64,000 nucleotides of DNA from Cinnamomum chago (lineage: Eukaryota; Streptophyta; Magnoliopsida; Laurales; Lauraceae), in the NCBI GenBank assembly GCA_038049695.1, contig CP142451.1, positions 67,709,501 through 67,773,500 of the forward strand. The letters run 5' to 3'. The translations under genes were made by a program, and so were the position numbers. The notes under the pieces were generated by a model. It was not told the origin of the DNA. It ran no database searches and saw only the letters and a program-made list of their open reading frames with translations. The first letter of the stretch is position 1, and each line of letters begins with the position of its first letter. Shown one piece after another: positions 50,712-62,538 of the stretch.

Positions 50712-52082
50712 ATGATCGACTCACAAGATCCGGAACGGTTCTTCTTGCTCGGCAGTCAGCTCGGGGAGCCAGAGAGGTCCGAACTGGTCCAGAACAAAGA
50801 AGCCTTCGCCTGGACGCCTCAAGAAATGCCCGGCATCGACCCGGAGGTAATATGCCATAAATTGAATGTGGACCCTAACCATAAACCGGTGATGCAGAGA
50901 GCCCGCAGGACTGGGGTGCCACAAACCGAGGTCGTGGTCGAAGAGGTGAATAAACTGCTCGAGGCCGGCGCCATCAGAGAGTCCAATACCCGACCTGGCT
51001 AGCCAATACCGTGGTCGTCAAGAAGAAGACTGGCAAATGGAGGGTGTGCGTCGACTTTACCGACCTCAACAAGGCCTGTCCTAAGGACCGCGTTCCCCTT
51101 CCAAAGATCGACCAGATGATTGATGCCACAGTCGGACACGACAGAATGAGCTTCCTCGATGCATATCGCTGCTATCACCAGATACCACTGTTTGGGCCGG
51201 ACGAAGAAAAGACAACCTTCATAACACCCAGAGGCACATACTGTTACAAGGTGATGCCGTTTGGGCTGAAGAATGCAGCCACCTACCAGCGACTTGTCAC
51301 CAAGATATTCCACGATCAGCTCGGCAAGACTGTTGAAGTCTACATCGACGATATGGTGGTCAAGTCCAAGCAAGCCCATAACCATTTGGCAGACCTAGCT
51401 GGAGTTTTCGTCACTCTGAAGAGATTCAAGCTCAAGCTCGATGCCTCCAAGTGCGCCTTTGGCGTCGGTTCTGGCAAATTCTTGGGAAGCTTGGTCACAC
51501 GCAGGGGAATTGAGGCAAATCCAGATCAGATCTCGGTTATCCTCAGAGTACAGAGTCCTACCTCGGCTAAGGAGGTCCAAAAGCTAACCGGAATGGCAAC
51601 CGCACTGAATCGGTTCATCAGCAGATCCTCAGATAAGTGCCGGCCTTTCTTTCAGCTTCTTAGGAAGAATTTTGAATTTCAGTGGACTCCGGAATGTGAC
51701 CAGGCCTTGCAGGAGCTTAAGGCCTATTTATCCTCACCTCCTCTACTGTCAACTCCGGTTCACGGAGAATTTTTGTATTTATATCTAGCGGTCTCGGATC
51801 ATGCGGTGAGCTCAGTCCTCCTCCGAGAAGAGGATAAGGTCCAAAAACCCATCTATTATACGAGCAAGACCCTGATTGATGCCGAGATCAGATACTTGCC
51901 ACTCGAGAAGCTAGCGCTGGCACTCGTTGGTGCCTTGCGGAAGCTCTCTCATTACTTTCAAACACATACCATAGTGGTTGTTACGGAACATCCACTTAAG
52001 TCTGTTTTCAGAAAAGCTGACTTTTCAGGAAGGATTTCAAGATGGGCTGTCGAACTGGGGCAGTATGAAATTCAGTATCAGC
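50712..52082 (+). pseudogene. gypsy reverse transcriptase and RNase H, broken
   Basis: 50712-51002 reads the approach to RT (AFAWTPQEMPGIDPEVICHKL, VVVEEVNKLLEAGAI). An apparent 1-nt deletion near 50980 shifts the frame, and the core resumes (VVVKKKTGKWRVCVDFTDLN, MSFLDAYRCYHQIP, YCYKVMPFGLKNAATYQR, polymerase box YIDDMVVKS near 51343). RNase H follows (AVSSVLLREEDKVQKPIYY, LPLEKLALALV) and is cut at 52087 by the solo LTR in the middle of the tether region. Confidence 0.93.
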
Positions 52083-52087
52083 CCAGG

Positions 52088-55000
52088 TGTCACGCCCCCG
52101 AACCAGAACCTCGGGGGCGGGAGATGGGATTAAGAATAAATTATATTTTACTTCTCCCAAGATCCGCGTGTGTGAAGACAACACATTCTGAATATTTTGC
52201 GGGAGCATTTGTGGCGTTGCGACCCGAAGTCCGTGGCCATCGGATTCCGCGTCGCACTCAACCTTTAGCCCATAGCTATTATATCAAGAATCATATCAGA
52301 CTGGAGTAATCATCACAATAATTTACAGAGCTGACAGTAACAGGATATTACATTCCCAAATATATTCAAGTTACAATTATCAATGTACATTAATTAAGAA
52401 TCCCAAGAAAAAGGCTAACAAAAGCCATACAACAAGAAGCTATTAACTACTACCCAAATGTGACGTAACTCCGATGTCAAGCTCAATGTCTGCATGACAT
52501 AGCCGACAAACCAACCTGCAAGGCATGGCTCCATAGCCAATAAAAACACTCAACTCGGGGCGAAGAAATCTGAACCTGAGTACCAAAAGTAGTGGGTCAG
52601 ACACGACGGTCTGGCAGGTGGATGAAAAGAACACAATATAGCGAATAATAATACCAATGATAAATCATGCTATTTGCTCAAAATGCTGCATATAATTATA
52701 CGGGTGCAAAGTCGGGAATCTCGGGGAAAACTTGTATTCATTTCAAGCACGGGTAAAACATGAACATCTAATAAAACATGTATTCATTTACATCATCTAT
52801 AATCATAGATATTTGACAATCGGGTATTCGTCTAAAACATGTATAAATATAGTGGTTTGACAAAACAAACGTTCATTTGAGACTCAAGTAAAACACAAGT
52901 ATACAACAAATCAGGTATCCATAACAGTCTAGCAAAACCAATGTCCATTTGAAACATATGTGAAAATACGGATATTTAACAAACCGGGTGTTCATTTAAA
53001 ACAAGTGTAACCCAAGAAATCTGACAAGACTAATGTTCGTTTAAACCTATTCCAAGGTATGGATATTTAAACAAATCGAGTATCATGTAAAATAGGTATA
53101 AACATAGGAATCTGGCAAAACAAGTGTCATCTAAAACATATTTCAAACCATGGATATTTGACAAATCGGGTAATCATTTAAGACGGTATAAACATAGGAA
53201 TCTCACCAGCCAAATGTCGTTTAAAACAAGGCACGGATATTTAACAATTCGGGTATTCACTTAAAACATGTATAAACATCGGGATCTAACAAAACGAGTG
53301 TCGTTTAAAACGCATTCCAAAGCATGAACATTTAATAACTCGGGTATTCATTTTAAAACATGTGTAATCATATAACTCTAGCAAAAACCATCGATCGTTA
53401 GAAACATGTGTAAAAGCACGGGTATCCACCCAACCGGCATTCATGTAAAACATGTACGTGTGCAAAGGACATAAAACAATATAATAGTGACTGGATTTAC
53501 AATAGAGAGCATTAACACTTATCTAAATAACAACTTTCATAAAAGCAATGAATCATTTAACTGAAAACAAGTAAGCAATATAAACCATGTCGGGTGTCCA
53601 AGGAATCGGGAACTGGCAAGATGGCAATCACAAGAAGCTAAGTCCTCTATCACCGAAGTGACAAGAGCGGGACGTTAGTCTCAGTCACACAAGGTGAGGA
53701 GACTCAACGTAAATCATATATACAATAATAAATACACGGGAACGGGACCACGGTAGCGAACCGGGTATCGGGACGGGACCACGGCAATAACCGGGTATCG
53801 GGATCCAAACTGCAGCTGGCGGGACGGGAGAGGGATTTCCAAGTCGGTGGATCAAACCGACAAGGTATCCAAGCTTAGTGATGCCGACTCATAGGTCAAA
53901 ACCAATCGAGACATATGCAAGTAAATCATGTACAGTAAATAAACGGGTAAAACGGGGGTGCTCAAGGGCACACTGTCACTTCATATCGGGAATACATCTC
54001 GGGACAAATAACTGTTACTAAAGTAACTTCAATGCTTTCGGGAAAACAAGTCATATAATGCAAATCTCGGGAAAAGAGGTGAAACAATGAACTATAACAA
54101 TTTCGGGTAAAAATATCGGTTTCAAGATCTATTTGAGTGAATAGGGGTCCCGTATGTCGATTATAACAATTACTTGGTACTCCTTGAGTTTGAAGACATT
54201 CCGGGCTCCTTATGCACTTTTACTACTTTCAAAATCTTAACATGAGCTTATGGGTAGTACTAGGTGTTACAATAGCAAGAATCAAGATTATAAACGGTCC
54301 ATCCTAGGCATGACATTACTCCGGAAACATCGAGTAACCGATTCAGTCATCGAAAGGAATAGAATTAGCGATAACCAAGGAAATAGGCTTGTGTTTAGAT
54401 ATAAAGAAGATATCGCGTCGTTCCATCCCGTTCAAGATTGAAATGGATTGAACTTCGATGCCACCGAACCAACCGTGAGGCGTGTCGGCTCAAGACATTC
54501 TCACACTTGGTCCAAACGGTCCAAAAAGGGTAGTCAGGGTCCCACCTAAAACCAAGAATTAGTGTCTAAATCAACACCATTCTTTTCTTTTAGTTCCCTA
54601 GTCTTAGAGACCTTAGATTAGGGTACAATTGGTCTTAACACTAAGGTATATACCTCTAGGACTCATAGAAGGCCCAAAGGTTTCCAAAAAAACACAATAT
54701 CAAATTTCACTGGACTCAAACTGAGTCCTCCGATCGATCGGCCGAAATTTCTGTACCAGAATGTACAGGGTCCGATCGATCGGCCGATCGATCGGCCCAA
54801 AAAGGCTTACAGTTACTGACAGTCCGATCGATCGGTCGATCGATCGGACCTGGGCGTGCAGGTCCGGGAAACACTGATTTTCTTCCTTTTTCTTTCCTTT
54901 CCTTCCAACATATAATCAATCACATAAAACTATAAACAAGATGGTTTAAATGCATGTTTCCAAGGCAATAACATGAGCTAAAGAGCTCCTCATTTCCAAT

Positions 55001-56222
55001 TCCTCTCTTTCCATTCTTTCCATTCACAACAAATCTCAAGGTGGGGAAAAACTCATTCATGTGAAACCATTTGAAACCTTGACAATATGATGCATACATT
55101 TTCCAAGCATGAACAAGAGGGAAATAACTCATCAATAAGCACATTTCGAAATCAACAATAATCATAGTGAAGACAACTACTAAAATCACCAAAACCCTTA
55201 ATGAAACAAGATTTTTCTCACAAAACATGTTAATAATCAAAACAATCCATTCATCCACTTGCCTTTGACTCTAATCAAGCAAATCAAGCTCCTAATCTCC
55301 TCTTAGGCTCAAGATCCACAATCTCTACAAAAACCCCCAAAACAACCCAAAAATGGGTTAAACAATGAAATGACAATGAAACTTTCCAATAATCAAGGTG
55401 GAGCTTCTCTAAGGCTAGAAGATTACAAATCTAGAAGATGGGAAGAATCACTTACTTGGATGACCTTCAAATGAGAAGAACAAGCTCAAGGAGGGTTTCA
55501 ATGTTGGTGGATTTCTCTTCTAATGGCATCTATGTAAAGCTTGCAAGGTGGAGAAGAGAATGGTGATCTCCATTTCGAGTTTGGTGAACTATTGGTGTGG
55601 CTTGGAGATGAAGAAGCAAGAAGAAGAAGAGAGCACAAGGAACCCTAGGCTCAATAGTTGCTGATTTGTGCTGGAAATGAAGATGGGGAAGAAGGGAGGT
55701 GGGTTCTCTTATTGCAAGTGAGAAGGGGTCTCACAACTTAAGGGACTTGGGTGGCTGAAATCATCTAATTCGGGACCTCGGATGGATTCGACGAAGAAGG
55801 AAGAAATGATCGTCGAAATATCTAGTTTTCAAAAAGTGTATGTTTCACGGATTTCAAGAATATCGAGTTTTGGGTACAGATTTGGTGTGAAAAGACTGTT
55901 TTGCCCTCAAGGCCAAGAAATCGGTTTTCGGGTTCTCAAATGGATACGGGATCAACATGAAAGTTGTAGGATTCCTCAAGATGAATGCAACGGGCCAAAA
56001 ACACGATACGAAACCAATCGGGAAAATCTCACAAGAAAATGCAAAGCCGAAAAGGGAACCCCCAAAGGGCCCCACAAGCTACCAAAGCACTCAAAAGCCG
56101 AAAACTAGAAGAAAACCCATTCTAGCTCACAAACTCAACCCAACAACTACTAATCCCACTAAAAGAACTAATCCACAAATAAAACAACACTAATCCAAGA
56201 GATTAGGGGTCGGGTTCTCACA
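52088..56222. mobile_element. solo LTR, 4.1 kb, inserted in gypsy pol
   Basis: Same family and orientation as 27721-32029: starts TGTCACGCCCCCGAACC, ends GGGTTCTCACA. The flanking duplication is ccagg (52083-52087) against tcagg (56223-56227), one mismatch. Removing it rejoins the gypsy frame (read ...QPR before, TSIKAQVLADFLVEF after), which confirms both borders. It contains the degenerate repeat zone at about 52695-53460 and a ccgatcgatcgg palindrome cassette at 54730-54865. Confidence 0.9.
54730..54865. repeat. palindrome cassette in solo LTR 2 (CCGATCGATCGG type)
   Basis: ccgatcgatcgg occurs several times, partly back to back (near 54730, 54772, 54784, 54823 and 54835), giving large inverted structures. 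At the same place the sister LTR carries mainly cgctcgagcg palindromes. Confidence 0.88.
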
Positions 56223-56227
56223 TCAGG

Positions 56228-57214
56228 ACATCGATCAAGGCCCAGGTACTGGCGGATTTCCTTGTCGAGTTCAATTTGAGTTCGGCACCAACCCAGCTCG
56301 GGATCGAACTGGGGGGCAGGGAACACGGGGCGCCCACGGACTCTGAACAATCACAAGGCTAAGCCCTCACTCCAGTTTGGAAAGTCTTCATCGACGGGTC
56401 TTCCACCTCGAGAAGAGCTGGGGCAGGAGTTGTCCTCCAATCGCCAGAAGGGCTGGTCATCGAGCAGGCTATGACCCTGTATTTCAAGGCGTCGAACAAT
56501 GAAGCTGAGTACGAAGCCCTATTAGCCGGAGTGAACAGTGCCAAAATCCTCGGAGCTCAACAGCTGGTGGTCTTTAGCGACTCACAGTTGGTGGCAAACC
56601 AGCTGACTGGGGACTACCAGGCTCGCGACGATCGGATGGCCGCGTATTTAGTCCTGGCAAAGAAGCTGCTCTCACAGTTCCAGTCAGCCGAAATCAAACA
56701 GATAGGCAGAGAATCAAACTCTCATGCAGATGCTCTTGCAAACTTGGCCTCAGCCGTCGAAGCAGGAAGAAAAAGAAACATCGAAGTGGAATCGTTGGCC
56801 GCGCCTAGCATTGAGCTCCATCCACCTCGGGAAGTGTCTTGTGTCGATCTCGGCCCGAGTTGGATGGACCCCATCATAGCCTACCTTAAGGACGACAAGC
56901 TACCCGAAGACAGTGGCGAGGCCCATCGTGTCAGACTCAAAGCAGCTCGGTTCTGGTTGTCTCCCGAGGTCAAGCTCTACAGGAAGTCGTTCTCAGGCCC
57001 GTACCTCCAGTGCGTGCACCCAAGCAAAGTTGAAGATCTCCTCTTTGAAATACATGAAGGAATTTGTGGGGGCCACATTGGGGGGAGGTCCCTGGCTTAC
57101 CGAGCTATCAGCCAGGGTTACTGGTGGCCGTATATGCAGAAGGATGCCCAAGCATATGCTAGGAGGTGCGAGAAGTGTCAGAAATTCTCCCACTCTCTCC
57201 ATCAGCCGGCGTAG
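56228..57214 (+). pseudogene. gypsy second RNase H-like domain and integrase zinc finger
   Basis: After KAQVLADFLVEF the sequence shows WKVFIDGSSTSRRAGAGVVL near 56376, then NNEAEYEALLAGVNSAKILG, VVFSDSQLVANQLTGDYQA and ESNSHADALANLAS to about 56755. This is the extra RNase H-like domain typical of Tat elements. An in-frame TAA lies just upstream (about 56362). The integrase HHCC finger (GICGGHIGGRSLAYRAIS, CEKCQKF) follows and is stopped by TAG at 57212-57214. Confidence 0.87.
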
Positions 57215-58098
57215 GACCTCACCCCGCTCTCCAGCCCGTGGCCGTTCGCCCAGTGGGGGTTGGACATTGTGGGACCGCTTCATCGGACTCTAGGGAACAA
57301 GAGGTGGCTGATTGTGGCTACAGACTACTTCACCAAATGGATTGAAGCGGAGCCTTTGTCTTCCATCACAGAGCAGGATTTTAAGGACTTCGTATGGAAA
57401 AACATTATCACGAGGTTTGGCATCCCCAGAATTTTGATCTCGGACAACGGGACCCAGTTCGACTCCAACCTCTTTAGAAGCTTCTGCCAAGAGCACGACA
57501 TCCGCAATCGCTACTCCACCCCGGCCTACCCACAGAGTAACGGACAGGCAGAAATTTCCAATAAAGTAGTACTCGACGGGCTAAAGAAACGGCTTGACAG
57601 AGCCAAGGGAAGATGGGTGGAAGAGCTCCCGAGTGTCCTATGGGCTTACAGAACAACCCCAAGGCGTTCCACCTCGGCAACCCGTTTTCCCTAGCGTATG
57701 GGATGGAGGCTGTCATTCCCTTAGAGATCGGCCTCCCTACTTTGAGGACCTAGCTCTTTGATCAAGGCCGGAACGAGTCACACTTAGCTCTGGAACTGGA
57801 CTTGGCCGACGAGCGAAGGGAAGCGGCTGCAATCCGGATGGCCGCATATCAACAACAGTTGGCCAGAGGGTACAACCAGAATGTCAGGGAGCGGAGATTC
57901 TCGGTGGGAGAGCTGGTTCTCAAGAAGGCACTCCCAGGGGACAAGGATCCAAATCAAGGCAAGCTGGCACCGAATTGGCACGGACCATTCAAAGTGACTT
58001 CCCTTGCTGGGCAGTCAGCTTATAGACTCGAAGATATGGAGGGCCAGCAGTTACCGAGACCATGGAACGCGTCTCACCTCAAGAAGGTCTACTTTTGA
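57215..58098 (+). pseudogene. gypsy integrase core and C-terminus, broken
   Basis: Catalytic candidates are Asp in WGLDIVGP (57266), Asp in LISDNGTQF (about 57440) and Glu in SNGQAEISNK (about 57550). An apparent 1-nt deletion near 57680 shifts the frame, and TAG lies near 57752. The C-terminal chromatin-facing part (VGELVLKKA, NWHGPFKV, WNASHLKKVYF) ends at 58098. Confidence 0.9.
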
Positions 58099-58208
58099 CA
58101 CCTATACCTGTATTGTGCACCTGTATTTTGAGTACTTTGAAGAATTGAAGAATTCAATGAAGAGGAATTTCACATTCATAGAGCAGACTCTGTCGTCACT
58201 TCGGCTAC

Positions 58209-58625
58209 GGCCAATGATGAGATCGCCTCGGGTCGGCTACGGGCCACCCGGGCGTGAAGCCATTACGGCTAATGATGAGATCGCCTTGGGTCGGCTACGG
58301 GCCACCCGGGCGTGAAGCCATTACGGCCAATGATGAGATTGCCTCGGGTCGGCTACGGGCCACCCGGGCGTGAAGCCATTACGGCCAATGATGAGATCGC
58401 CTCAGGTCGGCTATGGGCCACCAGGGCGTGAAGCCTTTACGGCCAATGATGAGATCGCTTCGGCTTTGCTACGTGCAACCCAGGTGTGAAGCCATTACGG
58501 CCTTGATGAGATCGTCCAGGGTTGGCACCAAGCCACTCGTTCGTGAAGCCGAAATGGCCTTTGATGATATCATCAAGGTTTGGCACCAAGCCACCCAGAC
58601 GAGAAGCCGAAATGGCCCTTGAAGA
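58209..58625 (+). repeat. 58-bp tandem repeats downstream of gypsy pol
   Basis: Eight units start at 58209, 58267, 58325, 58383, 58441, 58499, 58556 and 58614 (the last partial), each with ggccaatgatgagatcg and gtgaagccattac. The first five are nearly identical and the later ones diverge. Confidence 0.93.
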
Positions 58626-59035
58626 AATTGCCAGTTCAACGATAGACCCAGGCATAGGGCCCCTATGCCCGTTCTCTCTCCATGTCGGAGGATCAGGGTG
58701 TCTCGGCTGAGTTACCGAGATAAATGAAGTCCATGAATTAAAGCGCTCATTGTGGATCCTAAACTAGCTTGTCAATCCTAGCTTGTCAATCTCAATCCGA
58801 ACTCATACGCTTGCAAAAGAATGAAACGAGTGCGAAAAAGAAAAATAAGAAGCTGCAAACAAGCAATAACCATGGAAACTAGTTGGGGCAAACCGAGAAG
58901 TTCTATTGATGAACGCAAGAGTATTACATCAGGTTTGTCGTTACAGATTTGAACATTGAATCCCAGTTCATTACAAAAACAAAATGAAAGATTACATTTC
59001 TCATAAGAAAATAAGACAAGATGACTCAAGAAGAC
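58626..59035. other. gypsy non-coding spacer
   Basis: No gene is supported between the tandem repeats and the antisense gene. It probably holds the 3' UTR of the antisense transcript (minus strand). Confidence 0.55.
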
Positions 59036-61216
59036 TCAAGAGGATGGCCCGGCCTCGGTGTCTTCAATAATTATTGCGGCATCGCCCGCGGAAGCAGCTT
59101 CGGAGGGATCCGGCGTCGGCTCGGCAGGGGTCTCTGGTGGAGGGGGAGTAGGAGTCTCGGCAGGGGGCTGGGTCGCGGGGGCGGCTTGTCCGAACTCAGG
59201 AGGGTTCAAATACAGTGGATGATCTTCTTGATACCCCAACTCCTTGAGTACAGCACGACATCTGTGCTGAAATATTTTCGGACTCAGCCTATGGATCTGC
59301 TCGGTGTAATTCCGGCCCGCATTCGCGACCCCTTCTAGGAAGGCGGCGCTGATCTCAGCACTGGTCGAAGCAACAAGTTCTTCCCTCTCCTTCTTCTCTG
59401 CCTCGAGATCGGCCGCCAGCCCCGCCGATCTCCTTTCCTCGGTATTGAGCTTACCTTGCAATTCATAAGTTTCGGATTTCAGCTTGCAAAGCTCGCTCAC
59501 CATCAGATCAGACTGCTCCTCGAGTTCGGCCTTCTTGGCCTCCACCACCCTCAGCTCCTCCCTCTTCGCCTGCAGTTCGGTTTCGACCTTGTGCTTTTCC
59601 TCTGCAAGGCGATTGAGCCGATCATCTTCTTCAAGGATTCTATTCACGACCACTTGAAGCCTCTGGACGCTCTGCAAGGGAACAGACAAAAATGAATTAG
59701 TACTGCGTGGAAAATCCAGGAGCAGCCATTACTTGGAAAATCCAGGAGCAGCCATTACTTGGAAAATCCAGGAGCAGCCATTACTTGAAAAACCCGACAC
59801 TTACCGCGAGGGAGTGCTGCATCGTCCTCATGAGCAGCTGGGGGCTGTCCTCCGCGTTGTGACGCTCCATGTCTTTAGGGAGCGCACGAGCCCTGCTGAG
59901 GGCCGCGATGACGCCGGGGTTCCCTACCAGCCTGTCCTCGACGTTCAGTGGCCTTCCTCGCCACAGCTCGAGGTCTGGTGTGAAGGCTGCCGGCTCTGCC
60001 GAGGTCGTGGGGCCGGGAGTCTCAGAACGCCGCTCCACCAAGGAGGCCGCCTGGCTCGGCGCCTCTCCCTTGTAGCCTGGAGAGGCCGTGGCCGTGACCG
60101 ATGCTCTTGCTCGGGCTCCTTTCCCTTCGCCCTTTTCCGAGGCCTTTCCCGCTCTGAGTCTGCGGGAGGCCGGACCTCGGCGTTGGAGGGGACTATGGCG
60201 CTGGAGGGGAGCGGATCGGCTCTGGGGGCTGCAGCCTGCCCGCCGAACAAAGCGTCCTCTAGGTTCAGTGGCTGATATGTCGGCCTGTGCCTTTCCATTT
60301 CTTTGGCGCTTGAAGAAGGATAGTTCTCGACCTCCCTTATGAGGTCACTCTCGGCTACAGCTGCCGATGTAGAAGCCCCGATGCCCGAAACGGCCCCGCT
60401 TGCTGCCTCAGCTAGGGCAAGGACGATATCCCCGGGCTGGCCCGACTTCCGTGTGTAAGACACGTACTTTGGCTCGTACCCTAGGAGTGAGTAAGCAGCC
60501 CTGGTGTGATGGCCCCGATTTCGGTAGACCTTGTTTAACCAGGACGCGTTCCTCCTCCAGCCGTCTAGTTGGGTGTCTCGCTTGCGCGGGGAGAGGGCTG
60601 CAAAGAGAGCAAGCGTGAGAATTAAAGCATGGAAATGAAATGAAGAAAATCCGAAACCCAAGAGGAGTTAGTGTTTACTCGGCGGAGTCCCGAAGTACCG
60701 CGGAACCTGGGCCCTTCTCGTCACCTCGGTCTCGGCCGCACTGAACTCCCAGTTTCCCGAGACAAACAGGCGATCATCTCCGGCGTACTTGTTGGAGTCT
60801 TCCAACGCCGTGACGAGGGGCTGGCACTTCGCTTTGACGCGGATATAATATGTGCCACCCTCCCAAGACTTGCAGATGTCGTAAATGTCTTCAATATCAT
60901 GGACGCCGAGATTGATATCTAGGATTTTGTTCAGTTCGGCGACGCCCATGATGATTTTGAAGCCATTAGGCATCAGTTGGCAGGGACACAGATTCCAAGT
61001 TTGGAGACAAGATCTGAGGAGGGGATGAAGGGGGAATCTGACCCCACCCTCGATGATGGCGATCAGTGGGAATGGCATCCAGCCGTTGCTGAAAGCGTAG
61101 CCGGATGCACTGCTTGGATCAGAGGCCTTCACCCGGACGTCCTCCGGGATCATGTAGGCCACCCTGAACTCTGCCAGGGCCGTGGGGGTGTCTATCCAAT
61201 AGCTAAAGGCCCCCAT
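59036..61216 (-). CDS. antisense spliced gene of the gypsy element (transposase_28-like)
   Basis: complement(join(59036..59671, 59805..60597, 60679..61216)). Exon 1 starts ATG at 61216 (MGAFSYWIDTPTALAEFRV) and carries the Pfam-type putative gypsy transposon domain (MPFPLIAIIEGGVRFPLHPL, LMPNGFKIIMGV). Intron borders are gtaaac/tttgcag and gtaagt/cccttgcag. Exon 2 continues RKRDTQLDGW. Exon 3 is a long coiled coil (about EEKHKVETELQAKREELR onward) with a Pro-rich acidic C-terminus. Exon 2 contains a frameshift near 60110-60145 in a G/A-rich run, so this copy may be broken. Extra antisense ORFs are known in plant Tat elements. Function is unknown. Confidence 0.8.
59706..59788. repeat. 26-bp repeat, three copies, in an antisense-gene intron
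   Basis: tggaaaatccaggagcagcc followed by attact occurs three times in tandem (about 59709, 59735 and 59761). It lies inside intron 2 of the antisense gene. Confidence 0.9.
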
Positions 61217-61858
61217 TTCTGAGCCAGAAGAGGCCTAAAGGACTGAAGAAACCCTAAAGAAAGACTAGAAACAGAATGGAGGGAAACAGGGTGGAAACCC
61301 TAAGGGTGGAAACCCTAAAAGCCAAACGAGGGTTGCAGTGAAACTCAAGAAAAGAGAATCAGAGTAGAGACACTCACAGGCTTGACGGAGACAAGGCCGG
61401 GCTACGGCGAGCGACGTTGGGCTAGGAAACAGCAGCTAGAGATCACAGGTCGAATCGGAGGTTCGTTGCTGGTTCTAGCAGACGAGTTCTAGCAGAGATC
61501 CAGAAGCGAAAATGGAAGAGAGACATGCCAAAAAGAATTTAAAGGACAGGGATGGGCGCCATCCCGGAATTCAAAGCGGGACGCGTGCGAGGTGTCGTCT
61601 CGACTTACACTGCACGCCGTCTCGAAGTGACAAGGAGGCCTTTCGAACGATGACGCGTGGCGCTGATGGTCCGTTTCCCCATACTAATCATGGTCTCTGC
61701 ATTTATCACCCCCTTTTATTGCCTCGGGCAAGTGAATCGATGGCGGCACACTCAACCGAACCATCAGAACTCTTAATTGGAGGATGACTTCGGCATGCCA
61801 ACTCAGCTCTCGACCTCAAGGACTGGAGAGCCCAAGAGATCAAGAGCTGGGGGGCTAT
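61217..61858. other. gypsy region before the 3' LTR, with polypurine tract
   Basis: Holds the probable 5' UTR and promoter of the antisense gene (minus strand; a TTTAAATT-like box near 61535 is only suggestive). It ends with the polypurine stretch gagctggggggc (61843-61854) just before the 3' LTR. Confidence 0.6.
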
Positions 61859-62533
61859 TGCGTGGGGACCATCCCGGGAACCAAATCCCATTTTGACTTC
61901 GGCAAAGCGCGTCGCCCTTGGTCTCGGTCTTGGACGCAGACTCCGCACCACCTCAGCTTTGGCACATCCCGCTGATGTCGGAAAGGGATAACCAGTTCGG
62001 CCGCGCCATCTCATTCAGTCTCGGCTATACAGAAGCTATACAACTGCATCCCTTGGCCACGACCCCATCAGGACAGGGCCCAAGAAAGGGATTTGATGGG
62101 ACCTCAGCCGCCAACAGATCAGGGCAAGATCATGCCCAATGTGACTGGCATTAAATGCAGTATGGGCTGATCGGACCCTCATTAAATGCAATGAGGGCTG
62201 TGATGGACCTTCATTAATGACTCTATGGGCTGATGAGACCCCCGTCACATCATTAGGCCTACAGGCACAGGCACCAAAAGAATTTCTCATATAAGGCATG
62301 GGACAACCCAAAGAGAAGGTATGCATTCCTAATACATGCAACCAGACACCTCCCTTTCTTCTCCGATCAACTACTAACTTAAGCATCAGAGAGCCCTGTG
62401 CTGCCCACAGCCAGGGTCTTCTGACCGCTCTCTTCTCCCGTTTCAGGTTCACTAGATCGCAGCTACCTCTCCGGTACTTTGAGTAAGTCCTTGAAGGCAT
62501 CCTAATCTTGTGAGTATATTTTTTGCACTTACA
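61859..62533 (+). repeat. 3' LTR of the gypsy element
   Basis: 675 bp, starts tgcgtggggacc and ends gcacttaca, followed by the target duplication gtaac. Same length as the 5' LTR, with about 20 substitutions by eye and no indel. Confidence 0.95.
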
Positions 62534-62538
62534 GTAAC
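62534..62538. repeat. gypsy target-site duplication, right
   Basis: gtaac, identical to 47412-47416. Confidence 0.93.

Larger units (their letters stand above)
47417..62533 (+). mobile_element. Ty3-gypsy retrotransposon, Tat type, with antisense gene
   Basis: Two 675-bp LTRs, a 5-bp target duplication, and the primer binding site motif ttggcgccgtctgtggga that is common in plant Tat/RIRE2-like gypsy elements. Order: gag, protease, reverse transcriptase, RNase H, a second RNase H-like domain, integrase. It then has a tandem-repeat zone and a spliced antisense gene before the 3' LTR. It is interrupted by a 4135-bp solo LTR at 52088-56222. About 20 LTR differences in 675 bp by eye (about 3%) suggest a moderately recent insertion. 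Several nonsense and frameshift breaks make the gag-pol frame dead. It probably lies in PP4R2 intron 1, if exon 1 is beyond it. Confidence 0.95.
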
